From: an uncultured Bacteroidales bacterium
GTDB lineage: Bacteria > Bacteroidota > Bacteroidia > Bacteroidales > UBA932
Direction of reading: 5' to 3'
Assembly (NCBI GenBank): GCA_900321715.1
Contig: ONXC01000018.1
Coordinates: 1-47,064 of the forward strand
Length of the DNA stretch: 47,064 nt
Part shown: positions 1 through 7,770 of the stretch, piece by piece
Layout of the letters: the number at the start of each line of letters is the position of its first letter
Numbering within the stretch: position 1 is the first letter of the stretch
Notes under the pieces: generated by a model
Told to the model about the DNA's origin: nothing
The model's database searches: none
The model's input: the letters and a program-made list of their open reading frames with translations, nothing else
Position numbers and translations under genes: made by a program

Positions 1-109
1 TACAATATTGTCAATGATCTTGATGGTTCAAGTGAACCAAGTTTGTTTTAAATGTTAAACTTTATAATAATCGTCCACAACTTTTAGTGGACACTCATGT
101 GCTGAAATA
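1..109. other. Upstream intergenic segment with small hairpins
   Basis: No gene is visible here. Two short inverted repeats are present: GGTTC/GAACC around 25-38 and GTCCAC/GTGGAC at 73-92 with an 8-nt loop. The second lies just before the GT2 start and could be the end of an upstream terminator or a leader hairpin, but it lacks a following T-run. The A/T-rich stretch around 50-70 could hold the GT2 promoter; no clear TAnnTTTG box is seen. Confidence 0.3.
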
Positions 110-931
110 ATGGACAAGAAACTAGTCATAATCCCCACATACAACGAAAAGGAGAATATTGCCGATATAATCCAGGCGGTGTTTTCCCTCCCTGGAGACT
201 TTCATGTACTTGTAATTGACGACGGCTCCCCTGACGGAACCGCCAATATAGTGAAGGGCCTGATGCCGGAGGGTGACACTCCGGAATCCCTGGCCACCCT
301 CGGCCGGGTAAGAGGGAGGGGCCCGCTGCCGGAGGCAGTGGGAGGGGTCGGCGAAGCCGACGATTCCGGAGTGTCACCCTCCGACATCAGGCTGCACCTT
401 ATTGAGCGAAGCGGAAAGTTGGGGCTGGGAACGGCGTACCTGCTGGGGTTCAAATGGGCCCTGGAGCATGGTTATGACTATGTCTTTGAGATGGACGCAG
501 ACTTCTCGCATGACCCTAAGGACCTTCTGAGGCTGTATGAGGCTTGTTCCGAGGGCGGTGCAGACCTTGCCGTGGGCTCACGCTACTGCAACGGCGTAAG
601 CGTTGTGGACTGGCCCATGAGCCGTATTGTGATGAGCTATTTCGCATCAACATATGTCCGTGGGGTCCTCCAGATGAAAGTTTATGACACCACGGCCGGA
701 TTTGTGTGCTATAGCCGTAAGGTGCTTGAAACCATGAATCTGGACGGAGTGAGGATGAAAGGCTACGGTTTCCAGATTGAGATGAAATACACCGCCTGGA
801 AGCTTGGTTTCAAGCTCAAGGAAGTCCCCATCATCTTCACAAACCGCCAGAAAGGCACCTCCAAAATGAGCGGTGGTATCTTCGGTGAGGCCTTCTGGGG
901 CGTCATTGCCCTCCGCTTCAGGCGTTTTTAA
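110..931 (+). CDS. Polyprenol monophosphomannose synthase-like GT2 with in-frame palindromic insert
   Basis: GT-A fold glycosyltransferase of the DPM1 type, expected to move mannose (or another sugar) from a nucleotide donor to a polyprenyl phosphate at the inner membrane. Visible motifs are the N-terminal PTYNEKENI, VIDDGSPDG with D37/D38, and the EMDADFSHD stretch with the DAD metal-binding residues at 129-131. The GKLGLGTAY block after the insert is typical of the family. There is no C-terminal membrane domain, so it is the short soluble form. Residues about 52-93 are not family sequence: they are encoded by the palindromic element at 262-388, and without it the protein would be about 231-235 aa, close to family length. 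The gene converges on tex, with the two ends overlapping by 14 bp. The donor and acceptor are inferred from the family. Confidence 0.85.
   Translation: MDKKLVIIPTYNEKENIADIIQAVFSLPGDFHVLVIDDGSPDGTANIVKGLMPEGDTPESLATLGRVRGRGPLPEAVGGVGEADDSGVSPSDIRLHLIERSGKLGLGTAYLLGFKWALEHGYDYVFEMDADFSHDPKDLLRLYEACSEGGADLAVGSRYCNGVSVVDWPMSRIVMSYFASTYVRGVLQMKVYDTTAGFVCYSRKVLETMNLDGVRMKGYGFQIEMKYTAWKLGFKLKEVPIIFTNRQKGTSKMSGGIFGEAFWGVIALRFRRF
262..388 (+). repeat. In-frame palindromic element, copy A (inside GT2)
   Basis: Seen directly: 26-nt outer arms at 262-287 and 363-388 are reverse complements with one mismatch. Between them is a core (290-347) matching copy B at 54 of 58 positions in the same orientation relative to the host gene. 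Inside the core a 9-bp hairpin at 322-342 (loop GGA) includes a pair that is C:G here and G:C in copy B, a compensatory change. A further hairpin GTCGGC/GCCGAC lies at 348-362. The element is read through in the GT2 frame without a stop, adding about 42 residues. Exact borders need an uninserted orthologue. Confidence 0.85.
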
Positions 932-3062
932 GGAGTTTCAGCCCTATTCTCTTACGCTCCAGGTCCACGGAAAGGACCTGGACTTTTATTTGCTGATGGA
1001 GTTTAAGGACCTTGGAGGGAATGGCCATTCCGCGCTCTCCCATATTGGAGGCGTGTATGAGGCCGTTTTCGTGAAGGCCGATATCCACAAATGCGCCAAA
1101 GGCCGTGAGATTGGTCACAATGCCGGGAAGTTCCATCCCAACCTTCAGGTCCTCTATGTCACGGATGTCATCGGCAAAAGAGAACTCCTGGGCGCTTTCA
1201 CGTGGGTCACGGCCGGGCTTTTTCAGTTCCTGGATAATGTCACTCACCGTAGGAAGGCCGAAGTCTTTCTCCACAAAGTCTGCGGCATTCAGTTTTGAGC
1301 AAAGTTCCTCATTGCCCACAAGCTCCCGTGTGCTTACCCCAAGGCTCTTTGCCATCTTGTCTACAATGTGATAAGATTCAGGATGCACGGCGGAATTGTC
1401 AAGAGGGTTTTCTGCTCCGTGAATGCGGAGGAATCCTGCGCACTGCTGATATGCCTTGGCGCCAAGACGTGGCACTTTGAGGAGTTCCTCGCGGGAACGG
1501 AAATCCCCGTGGGAGGCCCTGTAGTCCACAATTGCCTTGGAAAGGGCGGGGCCAATTCCGCTCACGTATCTGAGCAGCCAGGGGCTAGCCGTGTTAAGGT
1601 TCACGCCAACGGAGTTCACGCAGCTTTCAACGGTGGCGTCCAGCTTTTCATGAAGGAGATTCTGGTCTACGTCGTGCTGGTACTGACCAACTCCAAGGGA
1701 CTTGGGGTCTATCTTCACAAGTTCAGATAGCGGATCCATAAGCCTGCGGCCGATGGAAACAGCCCCGCGCACCGTTACATCGTACTGCGGAAATTCCTCA
1801 CGGCCAACATCCGATGCGGAATACACGGAGGCGCCGTCCTCACTCACGGAGAACACGCGGATGCTCTCCGGGAGGCCCACCTTGCGGATGAAATCCTCTG
1901 TTTCACGGCCTGCAGTGCCGTTTCCAATGGCTATGACCTCAATCTCATATTTATCCACCAGATCTGCCACCTTGGTGATTGCCTCAATCTTTTTGGGAAC
2001 AGGAGGATGGGGATAGATAACGTCGTGGCAGAGGAGGTTTCCCTGGGCATCCAGGCATACTACCTTGCAGCCGGTACGGAAGCCGGGGTCAATTGCCATG
2101 ACGCGCTTCTGGCCCACAGGCGGTGCCAGAAGAAGTTGCCTCAGATTCTCCCCAAACACCTGCACGGACTCTTTATCGGCCTTTTCCTTTGCCTCATTGA
2201 GGATTTCCGTGGTTATTGAAGGGTCCAGGAGGCGCTTGAAGCCGTCGTCTACGGCCATACGGATTTGCTCACCGCTTTCGCGGGAGGGGTAGCCGTGCTC
2301 CTGGCAGAAATCGTAATAAATCTTGTTGCCGCATTTCTCGGAATCTGCGTCTATGCTCACACGAAGGAAGCCTTCTCCCTCTGCCCTAAGCATAGCCAGA
2401 AGGTTGTGGGAGGGGATCTTTGCAATGGGCTGGGAGAACTTGAAATAGCTACGGTATTTTGCGGCCTCAGGGTCTTCCTGGCCTTTTTTTGTTACGGTCG
2501 ATTCCACCCTTCTGGTGCGGTAAATGCCGCGGAGGGTTTCCCTGAAGGATGCGGTTTCGCTGATTCGCTCCGCCATAATGTCACGGGCCCCGCCAAGGGC
2601 GGCTTCCGTGTCCTTGATATCTCCCTTCACGAACTTTCGGGCATCGGCCTCAGGGTTACGGGACTTTCCGCTCCAGAGGAGATTGGCCAGCGGTTCCAGA
2701 CCGGCGGCAATTGCCATTGTGGCGCGGGTTTTTCTCTTGGGACGGAACGGGAGGTAGATGTCGTCAAGGCGGGGAGAACTCACGCACTCCTCAATTTCCC
2801 TCTCAAGTTCGGGGGTAAGTTTCCCGGCCTCCTTTATGGTCTTCAGGATCAGTTCCTTGCGCTTTTCCATTTCGGAAAATACATCGGCCCAGTGCTTTAC
2901 CTCAGCAACTTCAATGTCAGTGAGGCCGCCGGTGCGCTCCTTGCGGTAGCGGCTGATAAAAGGGACGGTGCATCCGTCTTCAAACAGTTCAGCGCAGTTG
3001 AGGACCTGCCAGGGCTGAACGCCCAGAAGCCCCGCGATATAATTGACGTAAATCTCTTTCAT
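918..3062 (-). CDS. tex: Tex-family RNA-binding transcription accessory protein
   Basis: Tex/YhgF protein of 714 aa, a conserved nucleic-acid-binding factor linked to transcription. The order of domains fits: N-terminal helical region starting MKEIYVNYIAGLLGV, a YqgF/RNase H-like domain with VMAIDPGFRTG near residue 320, a helix-hairpin-helix region (NTASPWLLRYVSGIGPAL) near 490-520, and a C-terminal S1 domain (GIVTNLTAFGAFVDIG). The reading frame stays open 32 codons further upstream, but those residues do not look like Tex. A TATCTTCG promoter box lies 8 nt before the ATG at 3062, so this start is preferred. It is convergent with the GT2 gene, and the ClC gene ends upstream of it on the same strand. 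Confidence 0.95.
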   Translation of the reverse strand: MKEIYVNYIAGLLGVQPWQVLNCAELFEDGCTVPFISRYRKERTGGLTDIEVAEVKHWADVFSEMEKRKELILKTIKEAGKLTPELEREIEECVSSPRLDDIYLPFRPKRKTRATMAIAAGLEPLANLLWSGKSRNPEADARKFVKGDIKDTEAALGGARDIMAERISETASFRETLRGIYRTRRVESTVTKKGQEDPEAAKYRSYFKFSQPIAKIPSHNLLAMLRAEGEGFLRVSIDADSEKCGNKIYYDFCQEHGYPSRESGEQIRMAVDDGFKRLLDPSITTEILNEAKEKADKESVQVFGENLRQLLLAPPVGQKRVMAIDPGFRTGCKVVCLDAQGNLLCHDVIYPHPPVPKKIEAITKVADLVDKYEIEVIAIGNGTAGRETEDFIRKVGLPESIRVFSVSEDGASVYSASDVGREEFPQYDVTVRGAVSIGRRLMDPLSELVKIDPKSLGVGQYQHDVDQNLLHEKLDATVESCVNSVGVNLNTASPWLLRYVSGIGPALSKAIVDYRASHGDFRSREELLKVPRLGAKAYQQCAGFLRIHGAENPLDNSAVHPESYHIVDKMAKSLGVSTRELVGNEELCSKLNAADFVEKDFGLPTVSDIIQELKKPGRDPRESAQEFSFADDIRDIEDLKVGMELPGIVTNLTAFGAFVDIGLHENGLIHASNMGERGMAIPSKVLKLHQQIKVQVLSVDLERKRIGLKLLKNA

Positions 3063-3070
3063 AGGTGATA

Positions 3071-3078
3071 CGAAGATA
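3071..3078 (-). promoter_or_regulatory. Putative -7 box of tex
   Basis: Minus-strand TATCTTCG, one base off the Bacteroidota consensus TAnnTTTG, ending 8 nt before the chosen tex ATG. It implies a very short 5' leader and rules against the longer upstream start. Confidence 0.5.
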
Positions 3079-3157
3079 GTGATTTTCCTCTGCTCGGGCA
3101 ATGAAAAACACGTTTTTGGCGTTTTCTGCGCGGTTGGTTGCCCGAACCGCCGGGACA

Positions 3158-4927
3158 TTAGTCCTGCGAAAAGTCCTTAAGGGATTCCCTGTAGGCGTTG
3201 AAAATCTTGGACTTTGACAGGAAACCAAGGTATTTCCTCTCATCATCCACAACGGGAAGGTTCCAGGCGCCGGTTTTTTCAAACTTACGCATTACGGCTT
3301 CCATGGAATCCTGCGGATAAACGTATTCAGGGGCGGTTTTGAGGTAATTGAAGACGTGGCGCTGTTCATATAGCTCCGGGCGGAACATGTCCTTACGGAT
3401 ATCTCCAAGCGTAACGTAGCCCTGGAAACGCCCGCGGGCATCCACAACCGGGAACAGAGAGCGCTCAGAGGAAGAAACGGCCTCAACCAGTTTCCCAAGG
3501 GTGTAGTCCATCCTTACGGGAAGGAAGTCCTTCTCCAGAAGGTCGTCCATCCTCAGGAGCGTAAGGACGGCTTTATCTGCCTCATGGGTAAGAAGTTCCC
3601 CAGAAGCGGCAATACGCTTTGTGTAGATGGAATATTTCTCAAAGATACGCGTTGTGCCATACGCCACTGCCGATGTAATTATAAGCGGCACCAACAGCTC
3701 ATACCCACCGGAAATCTCTGCGATGAGGAAGATGGCGGTTAGCGGCGCCTGCATTACGCCCGCCATGAGGCCGGCCATACCCACAAGCACAAAATTGGCA
3801 ACGGGAACGGCACCGGGGGCAATCAGGTTAAGGACATCGGCCACAACAAACCCCACAAGCGCGCCCACAAAAAGCGTAGGGCCGAATGTTCCTCCCACTC
3901 CCCCGCCGGCGTTTGTGAAAGTCATAGAGAACACCTTGAGGAACGCTACCAGAAGGAAAAACAGCGGCACTCCCCAGCCAAATTTCATAAGAACGCCCAT
4001 TGGCGTACCATTTCCAATTGCAGGATCCAGCCCGTTGAGAAGCGGCCCCAGGAAGTTGTAGCCTTCCCCGTGAAGCGGCGGGAAAAGGAAGATGAGAAGC
4101 CCCAGCGCCACGGAACTCACTAGCCACTTGAGGTAAGGGTTCTTAAAGCGCGACAGGCGGTCTTCCATCCCAAGGGTTGTATGTATGAAATACAGAGAGA
4201 AAAGGCCGCAGAGCATACCCAGAAGAAGGTAGAACGGCACATTTCCCATGCGGAAGTCCACAATTGTTGCAGCAAACGGGCTCACCCTTCCAAGGCAGAG
4301 ATAACTGACCAGCGTGGCCGATATAGAGCTCAGAAGAAGCGGCAGTATCCCAGACATGGAGAGGTTGAAAAGGAGGATCTCCAGAGTGAACAGCACGCCG
4401 GCAAGCGGGGCGTTGAAGATGCCCGCAACGGCTCCGGCGGCGCCACATCCAAGGAGAAGGGTCATGCCGCGGTAGGACATTCCGGTGTATCGGCCCAGAT
4501 TTGAGCCTATTGCAGCGCCGGTATATACAATTGGGGCCTCGGCACCCACAGAGCCACCAAACCCTATGGTAAGGGCACTGGTCACAAGCGAAGACCAGAT
4601 ATTATGGCGCTTGATCTTGGATTCATTCTTTGAGACGGCCTGCAGCACCTTTGTAACTCCATGGCCGATATTATCCCTTACAAGATACTTCACTATTAGA
4701 AGGCTCAGGAGCATTCCAACGCCAGGAAGCACCAGGTAAGGCAGGCGGCTGCCGGGCATTATCCCGGAGGAAAGCCAGCCCTGGATTGCGTGGATGGAGA
4801 CCTTTAGCGCCACTGCGGCCAAACCGCAAAGAAGGCCTGTCAGAATAGACAAGCCAAGGAGCGCCGTACTCTCAGGCACCTTACGCAAAAGGGCCCTCAG
4901 AGGGGCCCATATAAACTTATTCATCAT
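3158..4927 (-). CDS. ClC-type chloride channel/transporter with CBS domains
   Basis: Integral membrane ClC protein of about 589 aa that moves chloride or another anion, possibly coupled to protons. The selectivity-filter region GSVGAEAPIVYTG contains the gating glutamate (family form GxxGxE.P), followed by GIFNAPLAGVLFTLE and, in the second half, GGGVGGTFGPTLFVG. About ten hydrophobic segments fill the first 430 residues. The C-terminal 130 residues carry two CBS motifs that usually sense adenine nucleotides. The frame is open further upstream, but MMNKFIWAPLRALL at 4927/4924 gives the normal family N-terminus. That start overlaps the end of the preceding small gene, so the two are probably translationally coupled. 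Substrate specificity is not decided by the sequence. Confidence 0.93.
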   Translation of the reverse strand: MMNKFIWAPLRALLRKVPESTALLGLSILTGLLCGLAAVALKVSIHAIQGWLSSGIMPGSRLPYLVLPGVGMLLSLLIVKYLVRDNIGHGVTKVLQAVSKNESKIKRHNIWSSLVTSALTIGFGGSVGAEAPIVYTGAAIGSNLGRYTGMSYRGMTLLLGCGAAGAVAGIFNAPLAGVLFTLEILLFNLSMSGILPLLLSSISATLVSYLCLGRVSPFAATIVDFRMGNVPFYLLLGMLCGLFSLYFIHTTLGMEDRLSRFKNPYLKWLVSSVALGLLIFLFPPLHGEGYNFLGPLLNGLDPAIGNGTPMGVLMKFGWGVPLFFLLVAFLKVFSMTFTNAGGGVGGTFGPTLFVGALVGFVVADVLNLIAPGAVPVANFVLVGMAGLMAGVMQAPLTAIFLIAEISGGYELLVPLIITSAVAYGTTRIFEKYSIYTKRIAASGELLTHEADKAVLTLLRMDDLLEKDFLPVRMDYTLGKLVEAVSSSERSLFPVVDARGRFQGYVTLGDIRKDMFRPELYEQRHVFNYLKTAPEYVYPQDSMEAVMRKFEKTGAWNLPVVDDERKYLGFLSKSKIFNAYRESLKDFSQD

Positions 4928-5288
4928 CTGCACCGGAAGAATACTGGGCGATGTTGTCATCTGGAAGGGTTTCTCCGGAATCTTCAGGAGAATCCGGGGC
5001 GCCGCCGGCCACTGCCTCAGTCTCTGCATCTTCCTCTCCTTCAAGCCAGCGGGCTACATCCTCAAGGTCATCCGTCTTGACGTTGATCTTTACAAGGTAT
5101 ATAGCATCTGCGGTTTCTACCGTGACGGCATAGAAACTGGTACCGTCCGGCTTGGGGTATTTTACAAGGTCGTTCAGATAATCGCTGAAGCCCTTGGGAT
5201 ATTTCTCTTGAAAAGCGGCAGCCAGATCCGGATGCAATGCATTCATCTTCTCAAAGCTTACTACGTGTCTCTTCTTAATGTCTGCCAT
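4917..5288 (-). CDS. Small acidic protein of unknown function between ygiQ and ClC
   Basis: 123-residue protein that I do not recognise as a named family. It begins MADIKKRHVVSFEKM. The first 80 residues look folded, with alternating hydrophobic positions and SFYAVTVETADAIYLVKINV, a likely beta-hairpin. The last 40 are rich in Asp, Glu, Gly and Pro and probably disordered. No signal peptide or membrane segment is present, so it is likely cytoplasmic. It starts 2 nt after the ygiQ stop and its end overlaps the ClC start by 11 nt, so it belongs to one operon with both. The context gives no functional assignment. Confidence 0.8.
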   Translation of the reverse strand: MADIKKRHVVSFEKMNALHPDLAAAFQEKYPKGFSDYLNDLVKYPKPDGTSFYAVTVETADAIYLVKINVKTDDLEDVARWLEGEEDAETEAVAGGAPDSPEDSGETLPDDNIAQYSSGADDE

Positions 5289-5290
5289 AA

Positions 5291-7180
5291 TTACTTCTTG
5301 ATAGGTTTAGTCTTTCCGCCTGCAATATTAGGCTTTTGTTTTGAACCTTGCAAGGGCTTTCCGCTTTTTTTTGAAGAATTTTTAAAGAAATATGATTTTT
5401 GCCTCATTTTGCGCTCCGGGTCACGCTCCACAAATACCGGTTTCATGTCCCTGGGGTCTATTCCGCTGTAGAACATTACGGACGATGTGGTCATGGGTGT
5501 AGGGGTGAAATCCTGGACCTGGTCCATCCAGATACCCTTCAGGGCGGGATGATTGGCAAGGCACTCCATATCCTTGAGCGTGCACCCCGGGTGTGATGAT
5601 ATAAAATAAGGTACAAGGCCCACATGAGTCCCGGCGTCTCGGTTTATCTTGTCAAATTCCTTCCTCAGGCGCTCGAAGAGCCTGAATGTGGGCTTTGCCA
5701 TCTTCTGGAGCACGTGGTCCTCAGTGTGCTCCGGGGCCACTTTTAATCGGCCAGAAGTATGGTCAAGGACAAGTGTCTTGAGATAAGGCTTGGAACTCTG
5801 GTCCACAAAGCCGTCTTCCGTAAGGAATAGGTCATAGCGGATACCGCTGCCGATATAGCTGTGCCTGATGCCCTTGGTGGAGTCTATCTTCTTATAGAGC
5901 TCCATAAGGCGGGTGTGGTCACAGTCAAGGTTGGGACACCGAGCCGGGAAAAGGCAGCTGCGGCGCTTGCATTTGTCGCAGATCTCAAGGTTCTTGCCGT
6001 GCATCCCGTACATATTGGCCGTAGGGGCCCCTACGTCTGATATATTACCTGCAAAATCCGGAAGATTGTTCAGTTCCTTTACTTCCTTTAGGATTGATTT
6101 CTCAGAGCGGCTCTGGATGAACTTCCCCTGATGCGCGGCAATTGTGCAGAAGTTACAGCCCCCGAAACAGCCCCTGTGGGTGTTTACGGAGAATTTTATC
6201 ATATCGTATGCCGGAATCCGTTTGCCCTTGTATCTGGGATGCGGCAGTTTTGTGAACGGCAGGTCCCAGAAACTGTCCATCTCCTCCTGCGATGCCGGCG
6301 GATACGGCGGATTGATCTGGACGTACCCGTCCCCTACCGGCTCCAGGATGGTATCCGGATGCATCATATTGGCGTGCGTCTCTATCCAGTGGAAATTCTC
6401 TGCAAAGGCTCTCTTGTCTTTCTGGCACTCTTCAAAACTATGTAGCACCAGAGTACCGGCAGGCACACCCTCTTCAACCGCCTTCGCTTCGCTCAGGCCC
6501 CTCCCACTGGCTTCGCCAGCGGGCCCCTCCCTCTTATCCGGCCGAGGGTGGCCAGAGGTTGCCGAGGGTGTGCCTGCCGGTACTTTGCCTTTGACATAGA
6601 AAGCGATCTGCGGAATCTGCTGCATCTTATGGCGGGGCCAGCCCTTTTCTATGCCCTTTGTGAGTTCCAGCATGGGGCGTTCTCCCATACCGTAGCAGAG
6701 GTAATCGGCCCCGGAAGTAACAAGGACAGTGAGACGCCTCAGGGATGCTTCTATGCCGCCGATAACTACAGGGATATCCGGATACAGTTCCTTGAGGATT
6801 TTGGTATACACCGTAACGGCGTAATCCGGGCGGGCGCCGGCCTTGCCGTCAGGGGTATAGGCGTCGTCGTGACGGAGGCGCTTTGAGGCAGTGTAATGGT
6901 TTACCATTGAGTCCATAGCGCCGGAATTAAGGCCGAAATACAGCCTGGGGCGGCCCAGCTTACGAAAATCACGGAGATCGTCACGCCAATTGGGCTGAGG
7001 CACCACTGCAACGCGGTAGCCCCACTTCTGGAGCCATCTGGCAATCACGGCCGTCCCAAAGGAGGGGTGGTCTATGAATGCGTCTCCGGAGAAAAGGATG
7101 ATATCAATGTAATCCCATCCAAGGGCCTCCACCTCCTTTACGGACGTGGGAAACATGTATGATTGTGATACCTCTGCCAT
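5291..7180 (-). CDS. ygiQ: YgiQ family radical SAM protein with in-frame palindromic insert
   Basis: Radical SAM enzyme of the YgiQ (UPF0313) family, 629 aa, reaction unknown. The 4Fe-4S motif CxxxCxxC is at Cys338, Cys342 and Cys345 (THRGCFGGCNFCTIA). The N-terminal cobalamin-binding-like domain (FSGDAFIDHPSFGTAVIARW) and the PEHTEDHVLQKMAKP stretch near the C-terminal part are typical. A basic tail ends the protein. Residues about 200-243 (starting VPAGTPSATSG and ending VPAGT) are not family sequence; they come from the palindromic element at 6452-6584, placed before the conserved LHSFEEC segment. The ATG at 7180 is chosen because the -7 box at 7189-7196 lies directly upstream, which would exclude the earlier ATG at 7201. 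Confidence 0.95.
   Translation of the reverse strand: MAEVSQSYMFPTSVKEVEALGWDYIDIILFSGDAFIDHPSFGTAVIARWLQKWGYRVAVVPQPNWRDDLRDFRKLGRPRLYFGLNSGAMDSMVNHYTASKRLRHDDAYTPDGKAGARPDYAVTVYTKILKELYPDIPVVIGGIEASLRRLTVLVTSGADYLCYGMGERPMLELTKGIEKGWPRHKMQQIPQIAFYVKGKVPAGTPSATSGHPRPDKREGPAGEASGRGLSEAKAVEEGVPAGTLVLHSFEECQKDKRAFAENFHWIETHANMMHPDTILEPVGDGYVQINPPYPPASQEEMDSFWDLPFTKLPHPRYKGKRIPAYDMIKFSVNTHRGCFGGCNFCTIAAHQGKFIQSRSEKSILKEVKELNNLPDFAGNISDVGAPTANMYGMHGKNLEICDKCKRRSCLFPARCPNLDCDHTRLMELYKKIDSTKGIRHSYIGSGIRYDLFLTEDGFVDQSSKPYLKTLVLDHTSGRLKVAPEHTEDHVLQKMAKPTFRLFERLRKEFDKINRDAGTHVGLVPYFISSHPGCTLKDMECLANHPALKGIWMDQVQDFTPTPMTTSSVMFYSGIDPRDMKPVFVERDPERKMRQKSYFFKNSSKKSGKPLQGSKQKPNIAGGKTKPIKK
6452..6584 (-). 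repeat. In-frame palindromic element, copy B (inside ygiQ)
   Basis: Seen directly: 28-nt outer arms at 6452-6479 and 6557-6584 are reverse complements with two mismatches and begin and end AGTAC/GTACT. The core at 6498-6555 matches the copy in the GT2 gene at 54 of 58 bases, in the same orientation relative to the coding strand. Its central hairpin has stem CCCGCTGGC/GCCAGTGGG and loop GAA. The arm sequences differ from those of copy A. Relative to copy A the core is translated in another frame here, yet no stop occurs. The 10-mer GCCGAGGGTG occurs twice (6541 and 6561). Confidence 0.85.
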
Positions 7181-7188
7181 AAGTGATG

Positions 7189-7217
7189 CAAATATAATCA
7201 AGAAATCACTATCTTTG
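7189..7217. promoter_or_regulatory. Divergent -7 boxes for ygiQ and the 7222 lipoprotein
   Basis: Minus-strand TATATTTG (7189-7196) lies 8 nt before the ygiQ ATG, and plus-strand TATCTTTG (7210-7217) lies 4 nt before the ATG at 7222. Both match TAnnTTTG exactly. Such spacing predicts leaderless or nearly leaderless transcripts in both directions. Confidence 0.7.
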
Positions 7218-7221
7218 CAAT

Positions 7222-7716
7222 ATGAAAAGAATATTTTACCTTCTTGCAGCCGTTATCGGCCTTAGTCTCACGTCATCCTGCGGGAAAGCTTTCTTTGACC
7301 AGGTGCTCCTTGAAGGCAACTGGGGTCTGATACGCAGTGAGATGACAACCTCTGTCAACGGAACGGTAACAGAGTCTCTGATTACGGATTGTGACCCTCT
7401 CAACCCCAAATCCCCCATGGACACTCAGCTGGCAATCAGAACCGCTTCCGGTAACTACTATGAATTCTCAACTTACAACTGGGACATGGTGCGCGGCGCA
7501 TGGTCTCTACTGATGAAAGATAATCTCATCGTAAGGGACAACGTATTATATATTATAGAAGGCGGCCGTGAGATGGAGTTCGGCCATTTCACCGCAACTG
7601 CAAGCACCCTAACAATTGAGACCATAGACATCTTCGATGAAGTAGTGGGCGGTGTGGTCACTCAACACTCAACCGTATCACGCTCAACTTACAGAAGGCT
7701 GTCAGACCTTCTCTAA
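7222..7716 (+). CDS. Small lipocalin-like lipoprotein
   Basis: 164-residue predicted lipoprotein. The signal peptide MKRIFYLLAAVIGLSLTSSC ends in a lipobox with Cys20. The mature part starts with a helix and then a WGLIRSEM strand, followed by alternating polar and hydrophobic strands (YYEFSTYNW, MEFGHFTAT, TLTIETIDIF), resembling the lipocalin-like small lipoproteins common in Bacteroidota. No catalytic motif is visible. It is a single gene, transcribed divergently from ygiQ and followed by a strong hairpin terminator. Function is unknown; surface or periplasmic anchoring is inferred from the lipobox only. Confidence 0.8.
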   Translation: MKRIFYLLAAVIGLSLTSSCGKAFFDQVLLEGNWGLIRSEMTTSVNGTVTESLITDCDPLNPKSPMDTQLAIRTASGNYYEFSTYNWDMVRGAWSLLMKDNLIVRDNVLYIIEGGREMEFGHFTATASTLTIETIDIFDEVVGGVVTQHSTVSRSTYRRLSDLL

Positions 7717-7738
7717 GGCCCATTTTTTATCCCATATA

Positions 7739-7770
7739 AAAATGCCTCTGGAATCTTCCAGGGGCATTTT
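7739..7770. terminator. Strong hairpin terminator after the 7222 lipoprotein
   Basis: Inverted repeat with 15 paired bases (AAAATGCCTCTGGAA against TTCCAGGGGCATTTT, one G-T pair) and a 2-nt loop. A-run and T-run flanks allow it to work in both directions. Confidence 0.8.

Noticed and set aside
2265-3068. Long open frame (267 codons) opposite tex
   Set aside because: It is a shadow of GC-rich codon use: tex on the other strand has full family motifs, and this product is low-complexity with no recognisable domain.
3158-5044. Longer ClC start at 5044
   Set aside because: The extra 39 residues do not look like a ClC N-terminus and would overlap most of the upstream small gene.
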